A stretch of 64,000 bases of DNA from Pseudomonadota bacterium. GTDB taxonomy: Bacteria > Desulfobacterota > Desulfobacteria > Desulfobacterales > Desulfolunaceae. The position numbers were made by a program, and so were the translations under genes. The notes beneath the pieces were generated by a model. The model was not told the origin of the DNA and ran no database searches. It saw only the letters and a list, made by a program, of their open reading frames with translations. Location: positions 25,952 through 89,951 of the forward strand of contig JAHIRD010000026.1 of NCBI GenBank assembly GCA_018818835.1, in the 5' to 3' direction. Shown here in pieces: positions 32,639-41,235 of the stretch (position 1 is the first letter of the stretch; every line of letters starts with the position of its first letter).

Positions 32639-32844
32639 CAATAATGTGGCGGTCTTTCGTTGCCACCGATTGAAAGGGACATATTCTGGGAAAGATCAAG
32701 CATACGTTCGAGTAGACGTTCGGAAGTTTCTTTCAGCTCATCCAAGGTTTTCTGCTGCTCATAGACCACCGTGTTCAATTCGGCAATCATTCGTTCCTGA
32801 TACGCCATTTTCATTTCAATATCTATTAGTCGTTGGTTTTCCAT
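32638..32844 (-). CDS. slyX: SlyX family protein
   Basis: A 68-residue SlyX homologue: a short coiled coil (QERMIAELNTVVYEQQKTLDELKE) and the conserved C-terminal PPHY. SlyX is a small cytoplasmic protein of unknown function. The stop TGA overlaps the end of MITE-like copy C. Ten bases separate it from the 1006-residue gene upstream on the same strand, and its binding site (AAAGGG) overlaps that gene's stop region, so the two are co-transcribed. Confidence 0.88.
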   Translation of the reverse strand: MENQRLIDIEMKMAYQERMIAELNTVVYEQQKTLDELKETSERLLERMLDLSQNMSLSIGGNERPPHY

Positions 32845-32854
32845 ATGTTTCCCT

Positions 32855-35800
32855 TTAGGCTTTCCCTGCCATCCGTTCCACTTCCCTCAGGTATCCTTCA
32901 GACCGGCTCAGATAAAAGGACAATCCCCTGGAAAATTGTTTTCCGATGATGCCGTCCACAAACATCAGGCTGATTTTTTTCTGGTACGTCAGAAGAAGGT
33001 GACTGCGAACAAGTACCCGCCGCTCTTCGTCACTCATGGCCCGGATCATGGCCCGGAAAACATCCCGTGCCCTGGGTTGATACATCCAGAAATAGAGGAG
33101 GTCAAGGGCATTTAAAATTAATATCTGGTCAATGCCCTCAACAGGTTTGGTTTTATTCATATCTTCGAACTGGTCATGGGCCTTGAAGAAGGTCTCCACA
33201 TCGGTTTCGGGAAAGAGAATCTCCAGCCGGATGTAGGCGTCCCTGATCTGGGACAGTTTTTTATCGTAATCAATCTGCCTCAGGCGTATGTTCTCAAACC
33301 GATCTGCAATACCTTCGATGACCCCGGCCATGGAGTCGGACGCTGCTTTGGAAATGACGGCGGCCCATTTTTGAAGGATGTCGTTGACGTTGGGTATTCC
33401 AAGAAAATAAAGGCTGCCTCCCACCAGAGTGTTGAAAAAAATGGCCACGGGTATGGACAGTATGCTCCGGAAAAAATTTCCGAAAACAGCTCCTTTGGGA
33501 AGCCCGCGAAGCATATTGTGTGAAGACAGGTAGACTCCGTTGACCAGGGCCATCACGGCATAGAGGGTTTGGGGTGACGTACTCGTTGTGACTCCGAATC
33601 CCCTGTCCAGGACAAGGGTTTTGACCAGATAATCCAGAAGGGGCACTGAAAATCCCGTATAAAACAGAGAATCGCTGAAACGTTGCCAGCTCACATAATC
33701 TTTCCATCTGACCAGAGGGGACCTGCGGAATCCGCCCCCACCAAGGACAGATTGGAGAATGTTTCGAAATCCGGTTATGCCGAACCATATAAAGGCTCCC
33801 AGATAGGCAAGGACCCACCAGTCTTTGGTCAGAGCAAAGGTGAGAAACGCTGGAATAAATCCGCACAGGATCTTCAGGCCGTTTTTCAAACCACTGTTCA
33901 TGTACGCAAAGGATATACCCCCCTTCTTTTTACGCAGAGCCCGTGGGACAAGATGAAGGCCATTGTCTTTGGAATCGGCAATCCCTCCGATGGTGATGAT
34001 ATTCCCCTTGGGATCGAAATGGACGGATTCCGGCTGAATCACCCAGTCTTTGATTCGCTTCTGGCCAAAAAAAACCGCAAAGGGTAAAAACCGGATCAGG
34101 TTATTGAGCCATTTTATGAAAGGATTAATCATGGAGCCAGGGCAGCCTGTGACTCGAAAACAGGTTTTTACCTTCAGAGGAATGGGGAGGTACTGGAGCT
34201 GGTTTTTTCGTAAGGCACGTCTGGCCGCCCTGGGGAGAGTGCGTGCAATGGCAATTCCCATGCCCGGATATTTACGGGAATGGCCGGTGGAGTCGGTCCC
34301 GATGCATGATTTTAAGGGGATGTCCTTGTAAAAATCCATGAATGTGGAAATATCCAGGAGAATCTCATTGATTCTCTGGGCTCTCTGGGTCTGCCCCTTC
34401 TTTTTCAATGTGTCGATGATGTCCAGAATGATTCGTTTCAGACGAACCGCATTGCCGCTGTTCAGTGCCATTTGCAAGCCGTTGATGGCTTCGTAATCAG
34501 GGGCTTTCCCGGCAATGGAATCCTTGAGATTGAATATCTCAAGGTGGGTGATATTCCCCCCGCAATCATAGAGAACTTCCAGCACATCCTCGGGTGTGAG
34601 ATGGGTCAAGTTTAATGTGATTCGTGAGCCGTGACGAATTCGTTTCAGGTCATCGATCAGCTCAATGGGAGAACGCATGAGCATGGGGGGGACATGGGGA
34701 CCGGATTCCAGGCTGTCCCTGGGATCGATGACAGAGGGGTTGGCCGTGGGTGATAAATAGGCGTCATACACCATGTCCGGGTCAATATGGTTCATGGCCC
34801 TGATCACCTCGTTAAAATAAGCGTCCTTTTCCGGATTGGGGTCCTTTGCATAGTCCTTTCGAATCTCTTCAAGTCTCCGCCTCATGGCCGGGATCATGCA
34901 GGTGTGAATGTGCTTGGCCAGATGAAGCAAGGACGGCTGGCCCGTGCCAACGGAACGAAGAAAGCCGTCTGTGCAGATGGGCTCCATTAAGATACTGAAT
35001 TCCTTGCGGATGGAATGGATATGTCTGTTATTGAATTCGGACAGTATTTTGAAAACATATTGCTGCTGGTACACCGAAACATTTCGGCTTTCGTTCATGA
35101 ATTCGAGCACATGGGGTTTGGAAAGAAAGGACAGATAATTATGGGGCTGGGACAAACCCCGTACGCCCCAGATCAAATTGATGTATCGCCCCCTGAAACG
35201 GGCCGGGAATTCCACACCGATCCTCACGCTGATACCCATGATCTGGGCTGCTTCCATCAGTTCCGAAGCGGCTTCGGGTTCGATGTAGTTATAATAGATC
35301 ACCGTGAGAAAGCGGATGCCTTTGATCCATGCATCCATGATCAGATGGGTTGGAGATTTTCTGCCTTTGGTGTTGGCGTCGTGGACATGATCGTCAAAGC
35401 TCAGCTGGTTCCAGTCTTCAGGCATTTCCAGTAAATGGAATTTCCGCAGCTGTTTTCGAACCACCCTCTGGTTGCCTGTGGCCGCAGCTCTGAAATCATG
35501 GGCCAGTTTCAGGGCTTCTTCCTTATCACCGGTGTGGCGTATCAGCTCTTTCATGATCTGGAGAAGAACCCGTGCTGTATTGAACCGGAAGGTGCTGGCC
35601 TTGCTGTTCATCACCTCATAGTTCAGGGTCTGTAAAGCCATGATGCGGTCTTTGGCTTCGTCTGCGTCCAGTGAGCCGATAAGATGGACAATGGAATAGG
35701 CCATGCGAAGGGCTTTGGGTGCTGCCATTTCAACAATGCCGTGGGGATGGAGGTTGGACCCGATGATGTTTTTTAAATGGCGCCGCTCTTTGCCGCCTTC

Positions 35801-35875
35801 AAGCACATCGTTGACAATGTTAAGCAGTTCATAATCCTGGGGGTCAAACAGTACGCTTTTCAGCGATGCGGGCAT
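32855..35875 (-). CDS. Large membrane protein of unknown function (1006 residues)
   Basis: I do not recognise a family with confidence. The N-terminal 640 residues are soluble and helix-rich; a part near 175-225 (THLIMDAWIKGIRF, MGISVRIGVEFPARFRG) has the look of a PHP/TIM-barrel phosphoesterase segment, but clear metal ligands are not evident. Around 655-850 there are four or five membrane helices (LKILCGFIPAFLTFAL, YLGAFIWFGITGFRNIL, ILSIPVAIFFNTLVGGSLYFL). The C-terminal 160 residues are helical again (YDKKLSQIRDAYIRLE, LLLTYQKKISLMFVDGIIG). GGAG lies five bases before the ATG. It is followed closely by slyX. Transcribed divergently from the hipBA module. Confidence 0.75.
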   Translation of the reverse strand: MPASLKSVLFDPQDYELLNIVNDVLEGGKERRHLKNIIGSNLHPHGIVEMAAPKALRMAYSIVHLIGSLDADEAKDRIMALQTLNYEVMNSKASTFRFNTARVLLQIMKELIRHTGDKEEALKLAHDFRAAATGNQRVVRKQLRKFHLLEMPEDWNQLSFDDHVHDANTKGRKSPTHLIMDAWIKGIRFLTVIYYNYIEPEAASELMEAAQIMGISVRIGVEFPARFRGRYINLIWGVRGLSQPHNYLSFLSKPHVLEFMNESRNVSVYQQQYVFKILSEFNNRHIHSIRKEFSILMEPICTDGFLRSVGTGQPSLLHLAKHIHTCMIPAMRRRLEEIRKDYAKDPNPEKDAYFNEVIRAMNHIDPDMVYDAYLSPTANPSVIDPRDSLESGPHVPPMLMRSPIELIDDLKRIRHGSRITLNLTHLTPEDVLEVLYDCGGNITHLEIFNLKDSIAGKAPDYEAINGLQMALNSGNAVRLKRIILDIIDTLKKKGQTQRAQRINEILLDISTFMDFYKDIPLKSCIGTDSTGHSRKYPGMGIAIARTLPRAARRALRKNQLQYLPIPLKVKTCFRVTGCPGSMINPFIKWLNNLIRFLPFAVFFGQKRIKDWVIQPESVHFDPKGNIITIGGIADSKDNGLHLVPRALRKKKGGISFAYMNSGLKNGLKILCGFIPAFLTFALTKDWWVLAYLGAFIWFGITGFRNILQSVLGGGGFRRSPLVRWKDYVSWQRFSDSLFYTGFSVPLLDYLVKTLVLDRGFGVTTSTSPQTLYAVMALVNGVYLSSHNMLRGLPKGAVFGNFFRSILSIPVAIFFNTLVGGSLYFLGIPNVNDILQKWAAVISKAASDSMAGVIEGIADRFENIRLRQIDYDKKLSQIRDAYIRLEILFPETDVETFFKAHDQFEDMNKTKPVEGIDQILILNALDLLYFWMYQPRARDVFRAMIRAMSDEERRVLVRSHLLLTYQKKISLMFVDGIIGKQFSRGLSFYLSRSEGYLREVERMAGKA

Positions 35876-36097
35876 ATCTACTCCATATTCATTAGGTGCA
35901 CGTATTTAATTTTACACTTACATCATGCGCTATGGAAATACAAAACTCAACAGGAATCAATAATCCTGTGCATTTTCAGTGGTGTGCCATGGTTTGTTGG
36001 GGGCGGGGGTGTTTTTTGATTTGTTTATAATAGATTAAAAATTAGCTATTAATGTGATATTTTGATTGTAATAGGCAATAAATGGTATATTATTATT

Positions 36098-36121
36098 TAT
36101 AATGGGACTTATGGGACTTAT
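36098..36121. repeat. Short-period repeat array (CCCATAGGTC family) 5
   Basis: Two ten-base units of the form TGGGACTTA in ATAATGGGACTTATGGGACT, directly before the -35 of the hipBA promoter. Confidence 0.5.
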
Positions 36122-36149
36122 TGACAATTTAATGATTATTTATTATAAT
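36121..36149 (+). promoter_or_regulatory. Consensus sigma-70 promoter of hipBA
   Basis: TTGACA (36121-36126), exactly 17 bases, TATAAT (36144-36149). A perfect consensus promoter fits a toxin-antitoxin operon that is strong when free and held down by its own antitoxin. Transcription should begin near 36156. Confidence 0.88.
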
Positions 36150-36152
36150 GGG

Positions 36153-36171
36153 CTTAAAATAGGCTTTTAAG
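36153..36171. promoter_or_regulatory. Operator-like palindrome over the hipBA start site
   Basis: CTTAAAA, spacer TAGGC, TTTTAAG: perfect seven-base arms centred four to six bases after the predicted transcription start. Its position suits repression by the HipB-like protein encoded next (inference). Confidence 0.6.
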
Positions 36172-36209
36172 TTTAATAACTGATGTTAATGATTAATTTT
36201 AGGTTTATT

Positions 36210-36542
36210 ATGGACTATTATTCAATGACGGACAAGGGGATTGAGGCGGAGCTTGGCCAGCGGCTGAGGGCTCTTCGGCTAAGGAAGAACCTGACCCAGC
36301 AGCAGTTGGCCGATGCGGTGGCCGTGTCGGTGAATTCAATCAAAGCCATTGAAAAGGGGAAGGGCAAGATCGCAACGCTGGTTGCGGTGGTGAGGGAAAT
36401 GGGCGCCCTGGATTCTCTTGATGCCTTTATTCCCCCTGTCCAGGTGAGCCCTTTGCAGCTGGTGAAACTCAAGGGAAAAAAACGCCAGAGGGCAAGCGGA
36501 AAACGGGGGGTGACTGATTCCAAAGGAGATGGAAAATGGTAG
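36210..36542 (+). CDS. HipB-like XRE-family antitoxin/repressor
   Basis: A 110-residue protein with an N-terminal XRE helix-turn-helix (LGQRLRALRLRKNLTQQQLADAVAVSVNSIKAIEKGKG) and a basic C-terminal tail. In HipBA modules this protein binds the operator and neutralises the HipA kinase. It has the general size and layout of HipB. The ATG at 36210 follows AGG by six bases; ATGs at 36183 and 36189 would also lie after the predicted transcription start but have poorer context. Its stop codon overlaps the hipA start (ATGGTAG), so the pair is translationally coupled. Confidence 0.88.
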   Translation: MDYYSMTDKGIEAELGQRLRALRLRKNLTQQQLADAVAVSVNSIKAIEKGKGKIATLVAVVREMGALDSLDAFIPPVQVSPLQLVKLKGKKRQRASGKRGVTDSKGDGKW

Positions 36543-37849
36543 CCAAAGTGGATACGGCTGTGGTGCGTTTATGGGGTGATGTTGTGGGAGCGGTGGCATG
36601 GCTTGAGGATGGGCAGTACGGCGTCTTTGAATATGATTCTGAATTTGTGAAAAAAGGGCTGGATATTTCTCCCATCCACATGGGTCTTAGGGACGCCATG
36701 CAGGGTGACAGGACATTTCATTTCCCGGGGCTGAAAAGGGAGACCTTTCTGGGACTTCCGGGTCTGCTTGCCGATTCGCTGCCGGATAAATTCGGAAACA
36801 GCATCATTGATGCCTGGCTGATGCGGCAGGGACGGGAGAAAAACAGCTTCAGCCCGGTGGAACGGCTTTGTTATACCGGTAGCCGGGGGATGGGAGCCCT
36901 TGAGTTTGAACCATCCGTCAACCGGCAGTTTGACATGCATGTTTCCGTTGAGGTCGCAAATCTGGTGACCTTGGCCCAGCAGATCATGGCTGAGCGCCGC
37001 AGACTCGATGTGTCTCTGGGCCCCGTGGACAGGGAGAATGCCGATGCTTTGATGGACATCATCCGTGTGGGAACCTCGGCCGGTGGGGCACGGCCCAAGG
37101 CCATTATCGCCATGAACCGTGAGAACCACATAATTTCGGGCCAGGGGGATGTACCCGAGGGGTATGATTACTGGATTCTGAAATTTGACGGTGTTGATGA
37201 CCTTGAGCTGGGAGAACCCAGGGGCTTTGGCCGAATTGAGTATGCGTATTATCTGATGGCGAAAAAGGCGGGAATCGCCATGTCCGAGTGTCGACTTCTT
37301 GAAGAGAACGGCAGAGCCCATTTTCTGACCCAACGATTTGATCGCAGGCCAGGTGAAAAACGTCATCTTCAGTCTTTATGCGGTCTGGCCCATTATGATT
37401 TCAACATGGCAGGGGCCTTTAGCTATGAACAGGCTTTTTCCATCATGAGGAAATTGCGGCTTTCCAAAGCCGATGCTGTTCAGCAGTTCAGGCGTATGGT
37501 GTTCAATGTGATGGCGCGAAATCAGGATGATCACACAAAAAACATTGCCTTTCTGATGGGTCACGATGGGGTGTGGAGACTTTCACCGGCCTTTGATGTG
37601 ACCTATTCCCATAATCCGGCCGGGAAATGGACCAGCATGCACCAGATGAGTATCCATGGGAAACGCGATGATTTTACCCTGGATGATTTGGTGGCTGTGG
37701 CCGAGTCAATAAGTATTTCAAATTCGACGTTGATCATTCGCGAGATCTTAGATGCCGTGGCCACATGGCCCCAATGTGCCCGTGAAGCCGGGGTTTTGGA
37801 GCCGGTGATCCGCCAGATTGCAGCCACACACCGGCGCATTGGTTCATGA
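36536..37849 (+). CDS. HipA family serine/threonine kinase toxin
   Basis: A 437-residue HipA-family kinase. The N-terminal couple_hipA domain (about 8-110) contains FPGLLADSLPDKFG; the kinase part has the glycine-rich loop GTSAGGARPK with Ser181 at the position of the regulatory autophosphorylated serine, the catalytic motif NQDDHTKN (D331, D332, H333) and the metal-binding motif SPAFDVTYS. All key residues are present, so an active enzyme is expected. E. coli HipA phosphorylates glutamyl-tRNA synthetase and causes persistence; the target here is unknown. AAGGAGAT precedes the start, and the gene overlaps hipB by seven bases. Confidence 0.92.
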   Translation: MVAKVDTAVVRLWGDVVGAVAWLEDGQYGVFEYDSEFVKKGLDISPIHMGLRDAMQGDRTFHFPGLKRETFLGLPGLLADSLPDKFGNSIIDAWLMRQGREKNSFSPVERLCYTGSRGMGALEFEPSVNRQFDMHVSVEVANLVTLAQQIMAERRRLDVSLGPVDRENADALMDIIRVGTSAGGARPKAIIAMNRENHIISGQGDVPEGYDYWILKFDGVDDLELGEPRGFGRIEYAYYLMAKKAGIAMSECRLLEENGRAHFLTQRFDRRPGEKRHLQSLCGLAHYDFNMAGAFSYEQAFSIMRKLRLSKADAVQQFRRMVFNVMARNQDDHTKNIAFLMGHDGVWRLSPAFDVTYSHNPAGKWTSMHQMSIHGKRDDFTLDDLVAVAESISISNSTLIIREILDAVATWPQCAREAGVLEPVIRQIAATHRRIGS

Positions 37850-38151
37850 GACGCAACCATCTGGTCCTTCCGGTCACTGAACACGAAGAATCGAAAACAG
37901 ATCCACACTAAACGTTATGTCCTTGGTGAGTATAAAAAATCCCAGGCGTTGCCTGGGCTTGAAAAAAAGCAGTTTAACCTTGCAACACCGTCTGCGGAAC
38001 ATGTCCGTGTTTGTCCAGGCTATTTCTTTCGTGGACGACCACGGACTGACACGGACATTGGAACACTGTCTGCCGTGCTGTGCTCTTCGTGCCCTTGAAG
38101 TGAGCTACGCGAACGGGTGGTGGATAAAAACGTTTAAACAGTGAGGTGGAT
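37850..38151. other. Intergenic region with nested inverted repeats
   Basis: About 300 bases between hipA and the P-type ATPase. Besides the terminator at 37935-37957 it has ATGTCCGTGT (38001-38010) inverted at 38049-38058 (ACACGGACAT), enclosing the smaller hairpin CGTGG-ACGA-CCACG (38030-38043). No gene is supported. Confidence 0.55.
37935..37957 (-). terminator. Terminator of the P-type ATPase transcript
   Basis: CCCAGGC (37941-37947), loop GTT, GCCTGGG (37951-37957). On the minus strand it is followed by ATTTTTTATA. It lies about 195 bases after the ATPase stop codon at 38152. Confidence 0.8.
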
Positions 38152-40692
38152 TTAGTGTTTCAGTTTGAGAAATTTATAGCATTCAAACCAGGTGATGCTT
38201 AAAAGGCCTGTGAGGCTGGCCAGGGCTGCCTTGAAAAGACTGATGGGTTGAAATTTGAAAAGATCCAGAAACAGGGGCACGTTTAAAACAAGAATCAGAA
38301 AAAAAATTGCGCCGCCCAAAACCCATGTGACCGTTGGATTGGGAATGAAAAGAATTTGGAATATATGCCGCGTCCAGGACCGGTTGGATAAAATGGTGGC
38401 GATGTTAGCTGCGATCAGGCAGGTGAAGGTCAGTGACCGAATCTCCCGTTCCGGGAAACCCAAGTAAACGCCAAAACCGTAGACAAGAAACACGGACGCC
38501 AGGATGAAAAGCCCCTGGGTGCAGCTCATCATGATTTTTTCTATTCCGAAAAAAGGTTCATCCAGGGGTTTGGGGGGCCGTTTCATCACGTTCTTTTCTT
38601 CCTGTTCCGCTTCAAAAATGATGGAGCAGGCCGGATCGATGATCATTTCCAGAAAAACCACATGCACGGGCCAGAGCATGAGGGGAAGATCTTTAAAGAA
38701 AACGGGAATCAGGGCCAGGCCTGTGATGGGAACGTGGATGGCAAAGGTGTATGCCAGGGCTTTCTGGAGGTTGTCAAAGATGCGGCGGCCCATTTTCATG
38801 CCACTGACGATGGATGAAAAATTGTCGTCCATGATCACCAGATGGGAGGATTCCCTGGCCACATCGGTGCCTTTTTTTCCCATGGAGATGCCTATGTCCG
38901 AGGCCTTGAGGGCAGGGGCGTCATTGACGCCATCGCCGGTCATGGCCACGATTTCATTGTTTTTTCTAAGGGCATGGACAATGTTCAGTTTCTGTTCGGG
39001 CAGGACCCGTGCAAAGATATTCACCTCTTTGATACGCTGGCTCAATTCCTCTTCGCTCATAACCTTAAGCTCCTGGCCACTGATCACATGTTCTGGATTT
39101 TTCAGGCCAATTTCCTGCCCGATATTTCGAGCTGTCACCGGATAGTCTCCGGTGACCATAATCACCCGGACTCCGGCCATGTAACATTCAGCGACAGCCT
39201 GGGGCACCTGCTCCCGGATAGGGTCTTTCATGCCCACCAGGCCCACAAAGTTAAATTCAATATCATGCTGGTTTTCCGGAAGGGGGCTCAGATTGTTTTC
39301 GGACATGGCCACGCCAAGAACCCGCAAGCCCTGTTCGGCAAAGGCCTCGGTGGTTTGGGAAAAAAGGAGTTTCTCATGGTCCGGCAGGTGACAGAGATCA
39401 AAAATAGCTTCAGGAGCGCCCTTGGCGGCAATGATATGCTCTCCTGTTTTTTCATGGACAAACACCCTGGACATGGCCAAAAGATTCTGGGACAGGGGAT
39501 ACTCCTTGACCACCTTGTAATGGGTGTGATTGTGACGGGGTGTTGTCAAATAAAGGCTCCCCATTTGAATAATGGCTTTTTCCATGGGGTCAAAGGGATT
39601 GATCTGGCTGGCAAGAATACCGTATTCAAGAATATCGTGAAAGGCCGCAGGGCAGGTGCGGCAGTTCATCACGTCATGGATGTGCCTGCCGTTGTAAAGT
39701 AAATTCACGGTCATGGTGTTGCAGGTCAGGGTGCCTGTCTTGTCCGTGCAAAGAACCGTGGTCGAACCCAGGGTTTCCAGGGTGGAGGATTTCCGAGCCA
39801 GAACCTGCTTCCGGGACATGCGGAAGGCGCCGATGGCCAGGAATACCGTAAGAATCACAGGGAATTCTTCGGGCAGTATGGACATGGCCAGGGTGATGCC
39901 TGCCAGGATTCCGTTTAATAAATTATCCCGAGTCAATGCATAGACAATGACAAGAAGGACGCATAAGGCGATTCCGATCAGAGCGATTCGGGTGATCAGG
40001 CCCCGCATTTCTTTTTTCAGGCGGGAGGGTTCTTCGGGGATGGTTTCAATGGCTTTGCCGATTTTGCCGATTTCGGTATGGATTCCTGTGGCTGTGGCCT
40101 CAAGAATGGCATTGCCCTGAACAATCATGGAACTTGAATACACATAAGGCAGATCGTCGCCCCCGGGTGAAAAGGGATGCTCGTCTCCGGTCCAGGCCCT
40201 TTTTCGAACCGGAACAGATTCCCCTGTGAGTAGCGATTCGTCGGCCAAGAGGTTCAAACCCTGCAATACCCGGGCATCGGCAGGAACCCGATCGCCTTCT
40301 TTTAGAATGAAAATATCCCGGGTCACCATGTCCCTGCTGGGGATAAGTTTGGCCACACCGTCCCTGATCACCATCGCCCTGGGGCTGGCAAGATCCCGAA
40401 GAGCATCCAGGGCACTTTCAGTCTTTTTTTCCTGGTGGAATTCAATGCCCATGATCAGGAAAACAAAGCAGAGCAGAATCACGCCTTCTCCCACATCCCC
40501 AAGGATAAGATACAATGTCCCTGCGGAAACCAGCAGAATGAACATGGGCTCTTTGATTACACCCAGGGCCATGGAGAATATATTCTTACGCTTGGATGAG
40601 GGCAGTTCATTGTACCCCTCGGTGTTTCGTCTTTCCAGGGCCTCGTTTTCGCTTAATCCCTTGTATATTGTCGATGTGAAATCGATGCTCAT
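38152..40692 (-). CDS. P-type cation-transporting ATPase, calcium-pump-like
   Basis: An 846-residue P2-type ATPase. It has an N-terminal cation-ATPase domain, actuator motif LTGES, phosphorylation site DKTGTLT with D317, KGAPEAI, and hinge MTGDGVNDAPALK. The fourth membrane helix reads SILPEEFP, a variant of the PEGLP of calcium pumps, and the sixth EMIIDPACSIIFEAE, which defines a bacterial subgroup of uncertain ion; calcium or a similar divalent cation is most likely. About ten membrane helices are expected. AAGGA lies eight bases before the ATG. It is a single-gene unit ended by the hairpin at 37935-37957. Confidence 0.9.
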   Translation of the reverse strand: MSIDFTSTIYKGLSENEALERRNTEGYNELPSSKRKNIFSMALGVIKEPMFILLVSAGTLYLILGDVGEGVILLCFVFLIMGIEFHQEKKTESALDALRDLASPRAMVIRDGVAKLIPSRDMVTRDIFILKEGDRVPADARVLQGLNLLADESLLTGESVPVRKRAWTGDEHPFSPGGDDLPYVYSSSMIVQGNAILEATATGIHTEIGKIGKAIETIPEEPSRLKKEMRGLITRIALIGIALCVLLVIVYALTRDNLLNGILAGITLAMSILPEEFPVILTVFLAIGAFRMSRKQVLARKSSTLETLGSTTVLCTDKTGTLTCNTMTVNLLYNGRHIHDVMNCRTCPAAFHDILEYGILASQINPFDPMEKAIIQMGSLYLTTPRHNHTHYKVVKEYPLSQNLLAMSRVFVHEKTGEHIIAAKGAPEAIFDLCHLPDHEKLLFSQTTEAFAEQGLRVLGVAMSENNLSPLPENQHDIEFNFVGLVGMKDPIREQVPQAVAECYMAGVRVIMVTGDYPVTARNIGQEIGLKNPEHVISGQELKVMSEEELSQRIKEVNIFARVLPEQKLNIVHALRKNNEIVAMTGDGVNDAPALKASDIGISMGKKGTDVARESSHLVIMDDNFSSIVSGMKMGRRIFDNLQKALAYTFAIHVPITGLALIPVFFKDLPLMLWPVHVVFLEMIIDPACSIIFEAEQEEKNVMKRPPKPLDEPFFGIEKIMMSCTQGLFILASVFLVYGFGVYLGFPEREIRSLTFTCLIAANIATILSNRSWTRHIFQILFIPNPTVTWVLGGAIFFLILVLNVPLFLDLFKFQPISLFKAALASLTGLLSITWFECYKFLKLKH

Positions 40693-40890
40693 GGTGAATG
40701 TCCTTGGTTGATACGTTGCTGCGGGTGATCACAGCTGACAGCCTTCAGGTGGTTAAGAAAGCAAAAACACGGCCAGGATGAGAGACTATTTGTTTTCTTT
40801 TGAAAACCCTTCTCTGGCGCAGGTGATGTCTGGTGTATTGATTGGGAAAAAAATAAAGGATGTCATGAAGAGTGTCAGGTTTATTGACAG

Positions 40891-40931
40891 CATGAAAAAA
40901 AGAGCGGTTTTTTAAAAAAAAACCGCTCTTT
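40891..40931 (-). terminator. Strong terminator of an unannotated minus-strand transcript
   Basis: Fifteen-base stem: AAAGAGCGGTTTTTT (40899-40913) pairs with AAAAAACCGCTCTTT (40917-40931). On the minus strand TTTTTTCATG follows directly. No known minus-strand gene ends here: the ATPase starts downstream at 40692 and the lipase runs the other way. This implies a small transcript from about 41090 to 40890. Confidence 0.8.
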
Positions 40932-40980
40932 GAGAAAAACGTATCGAACAGGATGTGGGGACATCTCTTTCCCGGAAAGG

Positions 40981-41061
40981 CTATGACTGCCCGGTTTCGA
41001 TCAACCACAGGAGATCCGATGATGATATGAAAGCTTGCTTGCTCTCATCGGAAAAACCCAT
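40981..41061 (-). CDS. Possible 26-residue small protein or leader peptide
   Basis: ATG at 41061 to TAG at 40981 encodes MGFSDESKQAFISSSDLLWL followed by IETGQS. TGAGAG lies eight bases before the ATG. It lies directly upstream of the strong terminator at 40931-40891. TATAAA about 20 bases further upstream may be a -10, without a clear -35. This could equally be a non-coding RNA. No homologue is recognised. Confidence 0.35.
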   Translation of the reverse strand: MGFSDESKQAFISSSDLLWLIETGQS

Positions 41062-41235
41062 GATGCATACTCTCATAATTTATATCGGCAGGTTAATGTC
41101 CAGGCTTTAATTTGAATTTATTTTTTTGATCAAATATGCCATGAGATAAGTATCTTTGTGTGTAACACATCTGGCCATGGCCAATCCGAACGACAAACGA
41201 TGATTCTGACCAAAAATCAATAATAAGGAGGGATT

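Larger units (their letters stand above)
35876..36209. other. AT-rich divergent region with hipBA control signals
   Basis: About 330 bases. The half near 35875 holds nothing I recognise. The other half has a short-period array (36098-36121), a perfect sigma-70 promoter (36121-36149) and an operator-like palindrome (36153-36171). Confidence 0.65.
40693..41235. other. Intergenic region with a possible small transcript
   Basis: About 540 bases between the ATPase and lipase genes. Its main feature is the strong minus-strand terminator at 40891-40931, with a 26-codon reading frame upstream of it (40981-41061). The portion 41062-41235 is AT-rich and should hold the lipase promoter, which I could not place. 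Confidence 0.55.

Noticed and set aside
36569..37366. 265-residue minus-strand open frame
   Set aside because: Complement of the hipA gene; no ribosome binding site and no family features.
38842..39702. 286-residue plus-strand open frame
   Set aside because: Lies fully inside the P-type ATPase gene on the other strand, whose motifs are complete; the translated sequence is low in normal domain features.
40745..41008. 87-residue minus-strand open frame
   Set aside because: It runs through the strong terminator at 40891-40931 and has no ribosome binding site; the 26-codon frame at 40981-41061 is a better candidate.
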